From assembly GCA_018819265.1 (NCBI GenBank), contig JAHJQI010000047.1, positions 39,247-103,246 of the forward strand: a stretch of DNA of 64,000 bases, given 5' to 3'. The position numbers were made by a program, and so were the translations under genes. This DNA comes from Alphaproteobacteria bacterium (GTDB lineage Bacteria > Pseudomonadota > Alphaproteobacteria > Rhizobiales > Hyphomicrobiaceae). This document shows, one piece after another, positions 20,510 through 30,834 of this stretch (within the stretch, counting starts at the first letter, position 1; every line of letters begins with the position of its first letter). The notes beneath the pieces were generated by a model, which did no database searches, was not told the origin of the DNA, and was given only the letters and a program-made list of their open reading frames with translations.

Positions 20510-21786
20510 TGGATACGCAGACGACCGGACCGACAAGCAGCCCGCCCGCGCCAGGTATCCGCCTGGACCTCTCCTGGTTACCCCCGATCGGCATGATCGG
20601 CCTGTCGGTGGCCAACTTCGTCTACCGCTTGCTGACGCTTGGAATCTACGATTTCTGGGCGCGCACCGAGGTCCGCAAGCGGCTGTGGTCGGCGATCCGG
20701 CTCGACGGCGAGCCCCTCGTCTACACCGGCACCGGCAAGGAACTCTTCCTCGGCTTCCTCATCGTCTTTGGCGTCGTGCTGTTGCCGATCCTTTTCGTTT
20801 CGGTCGCGGTCGTGCTCATCTTCAGCCCCAACTCGCCTGCGGTCACCGTTCTCAACGTGCTTATCTATCTCGCCATCATCTTTCTTTTTGGCCTTGGCAT
20901 GTACCGCGCCCAGCGCTACCGCCTGCTGCGCACGTCCTGGCGAGGAATTCGCGGCAGCCTCGAAGGCAGATCGTTGCCATACGCCACCACCTATTTTCTG
21001 ACGATGCTTCTCATTCCCGTGACGCTTGGCTGGATCATCCCGTGGCGCACGACGAAATTACAGGCGATGATCACCAACGATGCCAGATTCGGCAGCGAAC
21101 CGTTCGCATTCCGAGGCACGTCAGGCCCGCTCTACGCTCCGTTCGCCCTACTGTGGTTCGGCGTAATAGCATTGTCATTTCTTGCGTCGCTCATCAGCGT
21201 TGTCGCCGGGTCGTTGGCGGCTCACCTGATGGGCGAGGAAAATCTAGGTTCGGCAGCGCGTGCGCAGGTGTTATATCTTGGCCTCATCGCCGGATTCGGA
21301 CTTGCCTATCTCCTCTATCTCTTCATGAGCGCCTGGTATCGGGCCCGCACCATCAATCACTTCGCCGATTGCACGTATATCGATAATGCCCGCTTCAATG
21401 GACGCTTGACGGGAGCCGGCCTGCTGTGGATCGACCTGACGAATCTCGCCATTCTCGCGGCGGGTACACTCATCGTAATCGCGCTTGCAGCGGTTATCGG
21501 CGTCCTGTTTGTCACGATCGCCGGCACGATCGCCCCGGAAAGCACTTTGACAACCGAAGAGTTCACCGCCTACGCCGCCACCATCGCAGCTCCGCTGTTG
21601 GTTTTTATTGCCGTCCTCTCCTTCACCCTCCTCCTTCCCGTCACCCAGGCGCGCTCGATGGGCTACCTCATCAACAACCTCTCCCTTGATGGCACACTCG
21701 ACGTCGACAAGATAAGACAGAGCTCCGCCGATCCGATGGCGACCGGCGAGGGCTTGGCACAGGCGTTCGATGTCGATGCATTCTGA
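20510..21786 (+). CDS. DUF898 family (YjgN-like) membrane protein
   Basis: VANFVYRLLTLGIYDFWARTEVRKRLWSAIRLDGEPLVYTGTGKELFLGFL; repeated AQRYRLLRTSWRGIRGSLEG module; multi-TM. Confidence 0.87.
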
Positions 21787-22924
21787 TCTCTTCCACCAGC
21801 GCTTCGAAGCACGCTTCTCCGATGGCCGCACCGCCCGCTCGCGCGAGGTTACGGTGGAGCTTAACGAGCGCGGCATCGCTATCCTGCATCAGCCAGACGA
21901 ACCGCTGATCTGGCCCTATGGCGCACTGGCGACCGCCGAACCGCTGACCGACCACGCCATCGACGCCCTCGTCACCTATTCCTATCAGCCCGGCGCCACC
22001 CTGTTCGTGCAGGGACCTCGTTTTGCCCGCGCTCTCGCCAAACTCGCCCCGCAACTGACCGCTTCGGCCGAGCGCTGGCGCAGCGCCAGCCCCTGGCTTT
22101 GGGGCGCGGCTGCCACCATTGCGCTTGGCTGCATCGTCTGGCTTGCCGAACTGTCCCCGGCCCGCACCATCGCCGCCCTGCTTCCCGACAAGGCCCGCGC
22201 CGCGATGGGCCGTCAGGCCGTCGCCTCGATGAGCGAGGGCCGCGCGTTTTGCGACGATACCACCGGGACTAAGGCGCTCGGCAAGCTCACCCAGCGATTG
22301 GCCACCGCCACGCAAATCGACCGGCCGTTCAAGGTCGTCGTCATCGACTGGGGCCTCGTCAATGCCTTTGCCACGCCGGGCGAAAACGTCGTCCTCACCC
22401 GCGGACTTCTCGAAGCAGCCGAAGGACCAGATGAAATCGCCGGCGTGCTCGCTCACGAGATGGGCCACGGCATCGAACTGCATCCAGAGACCGGCCTCGT
22501 CCGCGCCATGGGGCTGGCCGCGGCGACCGAACTCCTGATGGGCGGCAGCGGCGGCGCGCTCGGCAACATCGGCATCGTCCTGCTGCAGCTCTCCTACTCG
22601 CGCGAGGCCGAGGGACAGGCCGACGACCACGCCATTTCGATCCTTCGCGCGGCCAGGGTTTCATCGAGAGGCTTCGCCCAGTTTTTCGAGCGCATGAGCA
22701 AGCGCGACGGCACACCCGGCGGCAGCCTTGGCAAGGGCGGTCTCGGTGGCATGCTTTCGAGCCATCCCGAAACCGGCGAGCGCCTCGCAAAAGTCCACGC
22801 GGCCGGCGGCTACGATGCAACTCCCGCCCTTACCAAGGCCGATTGGACGGCGTTGCAAGGCATCTGCGCCAGCACCTCGCCGGACGATCGACAATCGGGG
22901 CCCGCAGCCGACAAGCCACAATGA
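21770..22924 (+). CDS. M48 family metallopeptidase
   Basis: GVLAHEMGHGIELHPETGLV (HEMGH zinc motif), YSREAEGQADDHAISILRAARV; overlaps the upstream DUF898 gene by 17 bp. Confidence 0.92.
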   Translation: MSMHSDLFHQRFEARFSDGRTARSREVTVELNERGIAILHQPDEPLIWPYGALATAEPLTDHAIDALVTYSYQPGATLFVQGPRFARALAKLAPQLTASAERWRSASPWLWGAAATIALGCIVWLAELSPARTIAALLPDKARAAMGRQAVASMSEGRAFCDDTTGTKALGKLTQRLATATQIDRPFKVVVIDWGLVNAFATPGENVVLTRGLLEAAEGPDEIAGVLAHEMGHGIELHPETGLVRAMGLAAATELLMGGSGGALGNIGIVLLQLSYSREAEGQADDHAISILRAARVSSRGFAQFFERMSKRDGTPGGSLGKGGLGGMLSSHPETGERLAKVHAAGGYDATPALTKADWTALQGICASTSPDDRQSGPAADKPQ

Positions 22925-23015
22925 GGCCGCGACCCTTTAACAAAATGGAACAGTTTTCACGCCGGCAAGGTTGCATTGACCGCGACCGGCCCCATTTCCC
23001 CCCTTCCGGAGCGGT

Positions 23016-23723
23016 ATGACTCAACGTCCGATCGATGCGTGGCCGGCTAGCGAAATGGGAAAGTTGCTGATGCGGCGAATTGCTTTAGTGATCTGCGCAG
23101 GCTTCCTTTGCGCACCGGTCTATCTCGGCTGGCCGTTCCATACCGCATGGTCGATCAAGGAAGCCGTCGAGGCCGGTGACAGCGGCTATCTCGCCCGACA
23201 CGTCGAGTGGACCCCGGTCAAGGTGACGCTGAAGGAATCGATGTCCCGGATGGTGCTCGGTCCTCAAGAAGCGTCGCTCGAAGACAAGCAACAACGCCAG
23301 GGCCTGTGGGCGAACTTCAAGGCCTACTACGGCCGCACCATGGTCGACACCCTCGTCGAGCGTTACGCCAACCCCACCGGCCTGCCGACACTGTTCAGCT
23401 ATGGGCGCACCGTCCGCCGCGACCTTCTCGGCACAACCGACCCCGACGACGGCCAGCCGCTGCATGTCCGCATCGCCAACGCCTGGCAGCGCATCGACCG
23501 CGCCGCCTTCATCACGCCGACCCGATTCGAAATCGAAATGCGCGACAAGTTCGAGCCGACTCGCGTTTATGCCGGCGTGCTGGAATTGAAGGACTGGCGC
23601 TGGATGGTGACCGAACTGCGCGTGCGCCAACACCAGCCCGATACGCCGACGGGTCAGCCCATTGCCCCGCCTCAGCCCGAAACGACCGACTTGCGCTTCA
23701 GCTCCCGAATCGCAACGCGCTGA
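23016..23723 (+). CDS. DUF2939-like protein
   Basis: GWPFHTAWSIKEAVEAGDSGYLARHVEWTPVKVTLKESM; N-terminal TM. Confidence 0.75.
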   Translation: MTQRPIDAWPASEMGKLLMRRIALVICAGFLCAPVYLGWPFHTAWSIKEAVEAGDSGYLARHVEWTPVKVTLKESMSRMVLGPQEASLEDKQQRQGLWANFKAYYGRTMVDTLVERYANPTGLPTLFSYGRTVRRDLLGTTDPDDGQPLHVRIANAWQRIDRAAFITPTRFEIEMRDKFEPTRVYAGVLELKDWRWMVTELRVRQHQPDTPTGQPIAPPQPETTDLRFSSRIATR

Positions 23724-23816
23724 ACGGCTTCCCTGCCCCGTTGGTTCGTTGCCGGAAGACTTCGCCCGCCCTGAATATCGTGCTACCGACTCCGTGATGC
23801 CCAGGAGCGGGAAACC

Positions 23817-25055
23817 ATGTCACGCACGCTTGAAGTCGACTGCTGCGTCGCCGGAGGCGGTCCTGCCGGCGTTATGGCCGGATTGCTGTTTGCAAGAGCC
23901 GGCTGCAGGACGCTTGTCCTCGAAAAGCACGCCGATTTTCTCCGCGATTTCCGCGGCGACACCGTACACCCCTCGACCCTTGAAGTGATGCACGAGCTTG
24001 GCCTGCTCGAAGAATTTCTCGAACGCCCCCATGACCGGCTGTCCAAACTGTCGGGAATTTTCGGGCGCCAGCGGCTCGACGTCACCGACTTTTCGTCACT
24101 GAATGCGAGATGCAAATTCATCGCCTTCATGCCGCAATGGCACTTCCTCGACTTCCTCACGACGAAAGCCGCCGCGCTGCCGACCTTCTCGATAGAAATG
24201 CAAGCCGAAGTCACCGGCCTCACTGAAGACGCTGACGGCCGCATCACCGGCGTCGAAGCGGCGACGCCTGAAGGACCGCTGGCCGTCCGCTCCAAACTCG
24301 TCATCGGCGCCGACGGCCGACACTCCCTGGTGCGCCGCGAGGCCGGTCTCGAGGTCAAGGACATCGGCGCGCCCATTGACGTGATGTGGTTCCGTATCCC
24401 GCGCGAGGAAACCGGAAGCGATGAACCGCTTCTCAATACCGGGCGTGGCCATATCCTCATCACCATCAACCGCGGCGACTACTTCCAGTGCGCCTACGTT
24501 ATTCCGAAGGGCGCCGCCGAACAGGTCAAGGCCGCCGGAATAGAAAGCTTCCGGGAGGTCGTAAGCGAGACCGCTCCGCGCCTTCGCCCGCACATTTCGA
24601 GCCTCACGTCTTTCGATGCCGTCTCGGTTCTGACGGTGAAGATCGACCGGTTGGAACGCTGGTCGCGTCCCGGGCTCCTGATGATCGGCGATGCCGCCCA
24701 CGCCATGTCGCCGGTCGGCGGCGTCGGCATCAATCTGGCGATCCAGGATGCCGTAGCAGCCGCCAACCTGCTTGCCGGCCCCCTCGCGGATGGCACGCTC
24801 AAAGACGACGACCTCGACAACGTCCGCAAACGGCGGCAATGGCCGACGAACGCCACCCAGTTCGCCCAGGTTCGCGCGCAAAACAACATCATCGCGCCGC
24901 TGATCAACGATCCAGGCAGGATGCCGGCTCCCCCTTTGCCGCTTCGCATCGTTGCAAAGGTACCCTGGCTGCAACGCAGGCTCGCCGCCCTCATCGGCCT
25001 CGGCGTCCGTCCCGAGCACGTTCGCTCGCCCGAAAAATTCAAGCTGCGGGTTTGA
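23817..25055 (+). CDS. FAD-dependent oxidoreductase/monooxygenase
   Basis: CCVAGGGPAGVMAGLLFARAGCRTLVLEKH; LVIGADGRHSLVR; LLMIGDAAHAMSPVGGVGINLAIQDA. Confidence 0.93.
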   Translation: MSRTLEVDCCVAGGGPAGVMAGLLFARAGCRTLVLEKHADFLRDFRGDTVHPSTLEVMHELGLLEEFLERPHDRLSKLSGIFGRQRLDVTDFSSLNARCKFIAFMPQWHFLDFLTTKAAALPTFSIEMQAEVTGLTEDADGRITGVEAATPEGPLAVRSKLVIGADGRHSLVRREAGLEVKDIGAPIDVMWFRIPREETGSDEPLLNTGRGHILITINRGDYFQCAYVIPKGAAEQVKAAGIESFREVVSETAPRLRPHISSLTSFDAVSVLTVKIDRLERWSRPGLLMIGDAAHAMSPVGGVGINLAIQDAVAAANLLAGPLADGTLKDDDLDNVRKRRQWPTNATQFAQVRAQNNIIAPLINDPGRMPAPPLPLRIVAKVPWLQRRLAALIGLGVRPEHVRSPEKFKLRV

Positions 25056-25179
25056 CGGCGCGGCTCGCTTCATCTATGGCCGGCCGACAAACCATTTGCC
25101 CATCGGGCCGCCTGCGGACATGCTGGGCCGGGCAAAATTTCGGCCCGCTTGCCCCGCACTCCACGAAACCTTCGAACGC

Positions 25180-26136
25180 ATGAAATCTCCCAACAGCGAA
25201 GCCCAGCGATTAAGACCGTTCGATGCCATCATGCTCGACGTCGGCGAAGGTCACTGGCTCTACGTCGAGGAAGTCGGCCGCAAGGGCGGCATACCGGCCC
25301 TGTTCCTGCACGGCGGACCCGGCAGCGGCGCGCAGCATATTCACCGCGCGCTCTTCGATCCCGACCTGCACCACGCCATCCTTTTCGATCAGCGCGGCTG
25401 CGGCCGCTCGCATCCCTACCTTTCGATGCAGGCAAACACCACCGCCCATCAGATCGCCGACATCGAACGCATCCGCGAATTCTTCGGCATCGAAAAGTGG
25501 CTCGTCACCGGCGGATCGTGGGGCTCGACCCTGGCGCTCGCCTACGCGCAAGCCCATCCCGAACGCGTCACGGCGCTGGTGCTCCGCGCCATATTCCTTG
25601 GCACGCAACAAGAGGTCGAGTGGGCCTTTTGCGAAGGCCCGCGACGCTTTCGCCCCGAACTGTTCGAAGCCTTCGTCTCCGCCCTGCCGCTAGCGGAGCA
25701 AAACGACCCGCTCGACGCCTACGTGAGGCGCCTCAACGATCCTGACCCGACGATTCATGCGCCTGCCGCCGACGTCTGGAACACCTACGAACGCGCGCTC
25801 TCCGTCCTCGAACCCGGCGCAGTCGAGCTTCCCGACTTGACGACTTCACCAGGCCGTCTGCCTCCGACCCCACTTATGGAAGCCCATTACATCGCCAGCC
25901 GGTTTTTCCTCGATGACGACCAGCTGCTGCGCGAGGCGGGAAAGCTCGAAGGCATCCCCGGCGTCATCGTCCAGGGCCGCTACGATCTCCTCTGCCCGCC
26001 GGCTGCCGCTCACGCCCTCCATAGCCGCTGGCCACAATCGCGCCTCACCGTTTTCGATGCAGCAGGCCACGCGATTACGCAGCCAGGCGTCATGGCGGAA
26101 CTGCGTCAGGCGATTGAATTGCTATCGAAGAGTTGA
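25180..26136 (+). CDS. pip: Prolyl aminopeptidase (alpha/beta hydrolase)
   Basis: ALFLHGGPGSGAQHIHRALFDPDLHHAILFDQRGCGRSHP; GGSWGSTLALAYAQAHPERV. Confidence 0.92.
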   Translation: MKSPNSEAQRLRPFDAIMLDVGEGHWLYVEEVGRKGGIPALFLHGGPGSGAQHIHRALFDPDLHHAILFDQRGCGRSHPYLSMQANTTAHQIADIERIREFFGIEKWLVTGGSWGSTLALAYAQAHPERVTALVLRAIFLGTQQEVEWAFCEGPRRFRPELFEAFVSALPLAEQNDPLDAYVRRLNDPDPTIHAPAADVWNTYERALSVLEPGAVELPDLTTSPGRLPPTPLMEAHYIASRFFLDDDQLLREAGKLEGIPGVIVQGRYDLLCPPAAAHALHSRWPQSRLTVFDAAGHAITQPGVMAELRQAIELLSKS

Positions 26137-26172
26137 TGGGTTGACGACATTCACCCGGACAAGAGTTCGTGA

Positions 26173-26415
26173 ATCCATAAAACGAACGAAAGCAGCAGCG
26201 GCATCGACGCCGTGACCGAAATAGTCGGTAACGGCGCGGTGCCCCACCTCTTTATTACACGCGACCCGGACCGTCTCGCGACTGGCACGCGAACCGGCAC
26301 CGCCCACCTCGTTAAGAAACCCTATTCAGCCGACCGGATTCGCACCGTTTCAAGCCAAGTTCCTTTTGACTGGGGCTCCCAAATGGTCGGTGACCTCGGC
26401 ATCGCCGCCGCATGA
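26173..26415 (+). pseudogene. Remnant of a response-regulator receiver domain (C-terminal half only)
   Basis: In-frame stop TGA at 26170-26172 followed by ...AVPHLFITRDPDRLATGTRTGTAHLVKKPYSADRIRTVSSQ, resembling beta4-alpha5 of REC domains (FxTxxPERLxTG...LxKPFxxxxV). Confidence 0.6.
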
Positions 26416-26477
26416 TCGCATGAAATTTTAAGCATTGGTCCGCATTCTCTTGCCCATACTCGTCAGAGGGATAGATT

Positions 26478-29072
26478 TTGTCCGACCCGAATACTTCAAT
26501 TAGGACTTTCGATCGGTTTCTCGAAAACGTCGGCACCGGGTGGTACCAGCGCCAGGTTCTCTTCGCGCTCCTCATTATTATCGGCGTTTGGTGCCTCGTC
26601 TTCCAGCAGATCACCGACGAGCGGTCGTCGCTTCGCCGCAGCGTCACGGATAACCTGTCCAACATTGCCGTGACGCTGTCTCACAACATCACGAGGACTT
26701 CCGGCGAACTCGACACGCTATTGCAGTTCATGCGCGCCATGCGCCGGTCGAAGAGCGCGAGCGTTTCCTGGCGGGAAATCATAACCGAGGACTACACGCT
26801 CAACAGGCACACGGTTCAGATCGCCGTCATCGACAAGAACGGAATGATGGTGACGAGTTCGAAAATGCTGCGCCCTAAAAAGCCCGTTGACCTCAGCGAC
26901 CGCGAGCACTACCGCGTTCACCGCGACGGCAGCGGCGACAATCTGTTCATCTCACGACCGGTTCTTGGACGCGCATCCGGCAAATGGAGCGTCCAGTACA
27001 CCCGCCCTCTCCTCGACGACAAAGGTCAATTCGACGGCGTCATCGTTGTATCTCTCGACCCCGACAAGCTGACCCGCATCTACAGTCACCTCGATCTCGG
27101 CAACCGCGGTGGCGTCGTCATCGTCGGCGAGGACGACATCATTCGCGCCGGCACCGGTGACTACGCTTCGATGCTCGGCAAGACGCTCGTCAGCAAGGCC
27201 TACCCCTTCACGGAAGCCGGACCGGCCACGGCCGTCATGACCGGAATCGAACATCATGAAGGCACGATGCTGATCGCCGCCAAGACACCCGTTGACGGCT
27301 ACCCCTTGCGCGTCGTTGTGCTGGGCGGTTCCTCATGGATGCTGAGGATCTACATCATGATCCTGTGTGCCCTCCTGATGACAGGCCTCACGGTCTACGC
27401 GACTTTCGCCGCGATCCGCTCCCGGCTGCGCGAAAGCACGCTGCTTGAGGAGCAGAACCGCTTCTTCGTCGAGAAGCAGGTGGCCGAAGCCGCCAGCAAG
27501 ACCAAGGGCGAATTCCTCGCCGTGATGAGCCACGAGATCCGCACCCCGCTTAACGGCGTTCTCGGCGCCCTCGAGCTGATCAAGACCGAACCGCTCACGC
27601 CTTCAGCGGTGAGGCATCTCGAAATCGCGTCGAGTTCGGGCGAATATCTGCTTTCGCTGATCGACGACATCCTCGTCTTCTCGAAGCTGGAGGATGGCCA
27701 GTTCAAGTTCGAGGCGAGCCCGCAGTCTCTCGCGGCAATATTCGCAAGCCTCGACTCGATGTTCCGGCCGCTCACTGAAAAAGCCGGCAACGTACTCCTG
27801 CTGGAAGTCTCGAACGAAATTCCGGCTTCCGTCATGGTCGACGCCGTTCGCCTGCGTCAGGTCCTCATCAACCTCCTCTCCAACGCCAACAAGTTCGCCT
27901 CCCAAGGCACCATCACGCTCCGTAGCTCTCTCCTCGAACAAAACGACGGGCAGGCCACATTGCACTTTGCGATCACCGATACCGGAATCGGAATTCCCGC
28001 CGACAAGCAATCGCTGATCTTCGAAAAGTTCAAGTCGCTCGATTCGACATTTTCGCGCCGCACCGATGGCACCGGCCTCGGTCTCGCGATCTGCGACGAG
28101 ATCGTCCGCGCCATGGGCGGCCGCATAAAGGTCGACAGCGAATACGGAAAGGGCAGCTGCTTTTCCTTCACGCTCACATTCCAGCTGGCGACCGAACCGG
28201 CAGCAGCAGCCGCCACCAAGCGCGCCGACGACAAGGCGTCCCGGCAGCTTCGCATTCTCTTTGCCGAAGACAACCCGACGAACGCTTACATCGGCACCCA
28301 ATACCTCGTTGCCGACGGCCATGAAGTTACCCGTGCGGAAAACGGCACGCAGGCTGTGAAACATGCGGGTTCGCAGCGTTACGACTTGATCTTCATGGAT
28401 ATTTCCATGCCGGAGAAAGACGGCCTGACGGCCGCCCGCGAGATCCGCGATGGCGGCGGCCCAAACAACAGGACGCCGATTGTCGCCTTGACGGCGCATG
28501 CAATTCCCGGCACCGGCGAAAAGGTCGCCGAAGCCGGAATGAACGCCTACCTGACCAAACCCATTCGCCGTGCAAAGCTACTCGAAGCCGCACGCAGCCT
28601 CGCGACTCCAGCCTCCCTTGCCGATCGACAGGCGACCGCCCCTGACGAACCGGTGATCGAACTTGCCGAAGGGGCGACGAGCGCCGACGACCCGGTGATC
28701 GAACTCGCCGAGCTGGCCGACTTCTTCGAAGACCGCCGGATCGACGAAACCTCGCCGCTGATGGGCATATTCGTTGCCGAACTTTCAGCCAAGCGCGACG
28801 CCCTGCTGGCTGTTATCGAGGCAGGCGATGCCCGTGGCGCAGGGCTTCTGGCTCACGCGATCTTCGGCAGCGCGTCGACCGTTGGCGCCGCCCGCCTCGC
28901 GAACATTTGCAAACGCATCGAACATCAGGCGGACGCGCCCGCAACGTTCGACTGGAGTTTCGCCGAATCGGCCATCGATGCGCTCGACGACACCGTCGCC
29001 GAGTTTCGGTCCCTGATCGCAAAAAAGATGGCAGCCGAGGAACAGGGCCGCGCTCACGCACGAACGGCCTGA
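26478..29072 (+). CDS. Hybrid sensor histidine kinase (sensor, TM, HisKA, HATPase_c, REC, Hpt)
   Basis: MSHEIRTPLNGVLGALELIKT; TDTGIGIPADKQSLIFEKF; GTGLGLAICDEIV; ILFAEDNPTNAYIG...LIFMDISMPEKDG...TKPI; Hpt-like LLAHAIFGSASTVGA; TTG start. Confidence 0.93.
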   Translation: MSDPNTSIRTFDRFLENVGTGWYQRQVLFALLIIIGVWCLVFQQITDERSSLRRSVTDNLSNIAVTLSHNITRTSGELDTLLQFMRAMRRSKSASVSWREIITEDYTLNRHTVQIAVIDKNGMMVTSSKMLRPKKPVDLSDREHYRVHRDGSGDNLFISRPVLGRASGKWSVQYTRPLLDDKGQFDGVIVVSLDPDKLTRIYSHLDLGNRGGVVIVGEDDIIRAGTGDYASMLGKTLVSKAYPFTEAGPATAVMTGIEHHEGTMLIAAKTPVDGYPLRVVVLGGSSWMLRIYIMILCALLMTGLTVYATFAAIRSRLRESTLLEEQNRFFVEKQVAEAASKTKGEFLAVMSHEIRTPLNGVLGALELIKTEPLTPSAVRHLEIASSSGEYLLSLIDDILVFSKLEDGQFKFEASPQSLAAIFASLDSMFRPLTEKAGNVLLLEVSNEIPASVMVDAVRLRQVLINLLSNANKFASQGTITLRSSLLEQNDGQATLHFAITDTGIGIPADKQSLIFEKFKSLDSTFSRRTDGTGLGLAICDEIVRAMGGRIKVDSEYGKGSCFSFTLTFQLATEPAAAAATKRADDKASRQLRILFAEDNPTNAYIGTQYLVADGHEVTRAENGTQAVKHAGSQRYDLIFMDISMPEKDGLTAAREIRDGGGPNNRTPIVALTAHAIPGTGEKVAEAGMNAYLTKPIRRAKLLEAARSLATPASLADRQATAPDEPVIELAEGATSADDPVIELAELADFFEDRRIDETSPLMGIFVAELSAKRDALLAVIEAGDARGAGLLAHAIFGSASTVGAARLANICKRIEHQADAPATFDWSFAESAIDALDDTVAEFRSLIAKKMAAEEQGRAHARTA

Positions 29073-29842
29073 GCGATTTCGGACTGCGCCGACGGGCCGT
29101 CCGGCTCATCCATGAACCAGGGTTTGACGCTGTTACCCTTCTTCACCGAGTACATGTAGAAGACCGGCAGCCGCTCGGGAAACAGCGGCCGCATTTCGGC
29201 GCCGTTGAAAGTCACGAAGACGGAACCTGGGAACATGCGCTCGACGGCGATCCGCTCCACCATGTTCATCCAGAAATAGCGCGTCGCCCCGTCGATCGCG
29301 TGCCCATTGCCCAGATACCACTTCTCCGCGCATCCAACCAACCGCGCGATCATCGCCTCGACCTCGACCGGCTGAACGTCGCCGACGTCCGTATCGGCGA
29401 CCTTCGAGGCGGTGACGACCTCGCTCAGCCGCCACACCCGGAAATCGTCCCCGCAATCGGCGATGAGGCACTGGCGGTATTCCTCGATGTCGGCTGGCCG
29501 GTGACCGTTCAGCGTGGCGTGCGTATCGGTGTAGAGAATGTCGAACTGAGCCCCGGGGCCATAGACTTCGCTAATTCTGCCGGCCATCTCCGACAAATAA
29601 TTGAGGCAGGCTCGCTCATTGGCTCCGGACTGCGCACGCAAACCCTTCCCCCAATAGAGAACGAAAGGAATAGGATTGCCCGACGCAACGGCCTGCGCCA
29701 CGGAATCCTGAAGCAATGCAAAGTCGGAGGGTTGGGATCTCTTGTATCGCCAGGTATTAAAGCGCTTGAGGACGCCAGCAACGACTTTCCTGTCCGGATA
29801 TTCGAGCTTTTCGGCATTCTGAGCAAACTGAAACTGCATCAC
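29054..29842 (-). CDS. Uncharacterised protein; tentative remote similarity to the DIT1/PvcA isocyanide synthase family
   Basis: 262 aa ORF with coding-like composition; IPFVLYWGKGLRAQ...MAGRISEVYGPGAQFDILYTDTHATLNGHRPADIEEYRQ. Confidence 0.65.
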   Translation of the reverse strand: MMQFQFAQNAEKLEYPDRKVVAGVLKRFNTWRYKRSQPSDFALLQDSVAQAVASGNPIPFVLYWGKGLRAQSGANERACLNYLSEMAGRISEVYGPGAQFDILYTDTHATLNGHRPADIEEYRQCLIADCGDDFRVWRLSEVVTASKVADTDVGDVQPVEVEAMIARLVGCAEKWYLGNGHAIDGATRYFWMNMVERIAVERMFPGSVFVTFNGAEMRPLFPERLPVFYMYSVKKGNSVKPWFMDEPDGPSAQSEIAQAVRA

Positions 29843-30101
29843 GACTCCCGTTGCTGAAACAACAAATAATCTGCGTCACGATCGGCATGGTTAGATGTCG
29901 CCACACTCAACCAATGCGATTTCCGATGAACAATCTCTGCGTGTATCTCCTTGACAGGTTTGGAATTAGCGGCATTAATTCGCCAGACCGTTAACGGCCT
30001 GTTAATCTGTCCATTAGCAAAGACTGACGGGCATGGCAAGGCGTTCACGACGCCCGCCGCAAAAAAAATGACCGTCGTAGAAACACACGCTGGAGTTGTG
30101 T

Positions 30102-30818
30102 ATGTATGCGGAGCCGCGCTTTCTGCCTTGTGGTGATTCTGCGCTCAGCGTGGAGTTTGGTGACGCCATCGACGAGGCCGTCAACGCCCGTGTCCTTTCA
30201 CTTGACAGGAAGCTAAACAGCCAGTCGATTGAGGGAATTATAGAAGCGGTTCCGACCTACCGGTCATTGCTGATTCATTACGACCCATTTGTCACCACGT
30301 TTGCAAATCTGAAACGAGAGCTTATTCCATATTTGGGCAAACTGGATTTGTCCCGAATTGATACAAACCGCGCATGGTCCGTACCGGTTGTTTATGGCGG
30401 AGAATGTGGAATCGATCTCGAAAATTTGGCGGCCTGGAATAATCTGACGACGAGCGAAGTCATCGCAAGGCATAGCAAGGTTGCATATCGCGTCTGCATG
30501 ATCGGCTTCATGCCGGGCTTTGCATATCTGGGCGGACTTGACCCATCTCTGGCGACGCCAAGACGCAAACAGCCGCGTCCCGATGCTCCGAAAGGAACCA
30601 TCTCCATCGGCGGCGAACAGACCGCGCTGCAATCGGTCGTCGGTCCCAGCGGCTGGCACTGGATCGGCCGCACGCCGCTCGACGTCTACGCGCCCGATCG
30701 CAACCCCATGTGCCTCTTGGATCCAGGAGACATCGTCCGCTTCTACCCCATCTCTATCGAAGCATGGCAAAGCGAAAGCGAGCGCTGCGCAGCCATGATC
30801 CGCGACGCCGTCCAATGA
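30102..30818 (+). CDS. pxpB: 5-oxoprolinase subunit PxpB (KipI-like, allophanate hydrolase subunit 1)
   Basis: PRFLPCGDSALSVEFGDAIDEAVNARVL...YRVCMIGFMPGFAYLGGLDPSLATPRRKQPR...GTISIGGEQTALQ. Confidence 0.93.
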   Translation: MYAEPRFLPCGDSALSVEFGDAIDEAVNARVLSLDRKLNSQSIEGIIEAVPTYRSLLIHYDPFVTTFANLKRELIPYLGKLDLSRIDTNRAWSVPVVYGGECGIDLENLAAWNNLTTSEVIARHSKVAYRVCMIGFMPGFAYLGGLDPSLATPRRKQPRPDAPKGTISIGGEQTALQSVVGPSGWHWIGRTPLDVYAPDRNPMCLLDPGDIVRFYPISIEAWQSESERCAAMIRDAVQ

Positions 30819-30834
30819 ACCCGAAGGCCGCACC

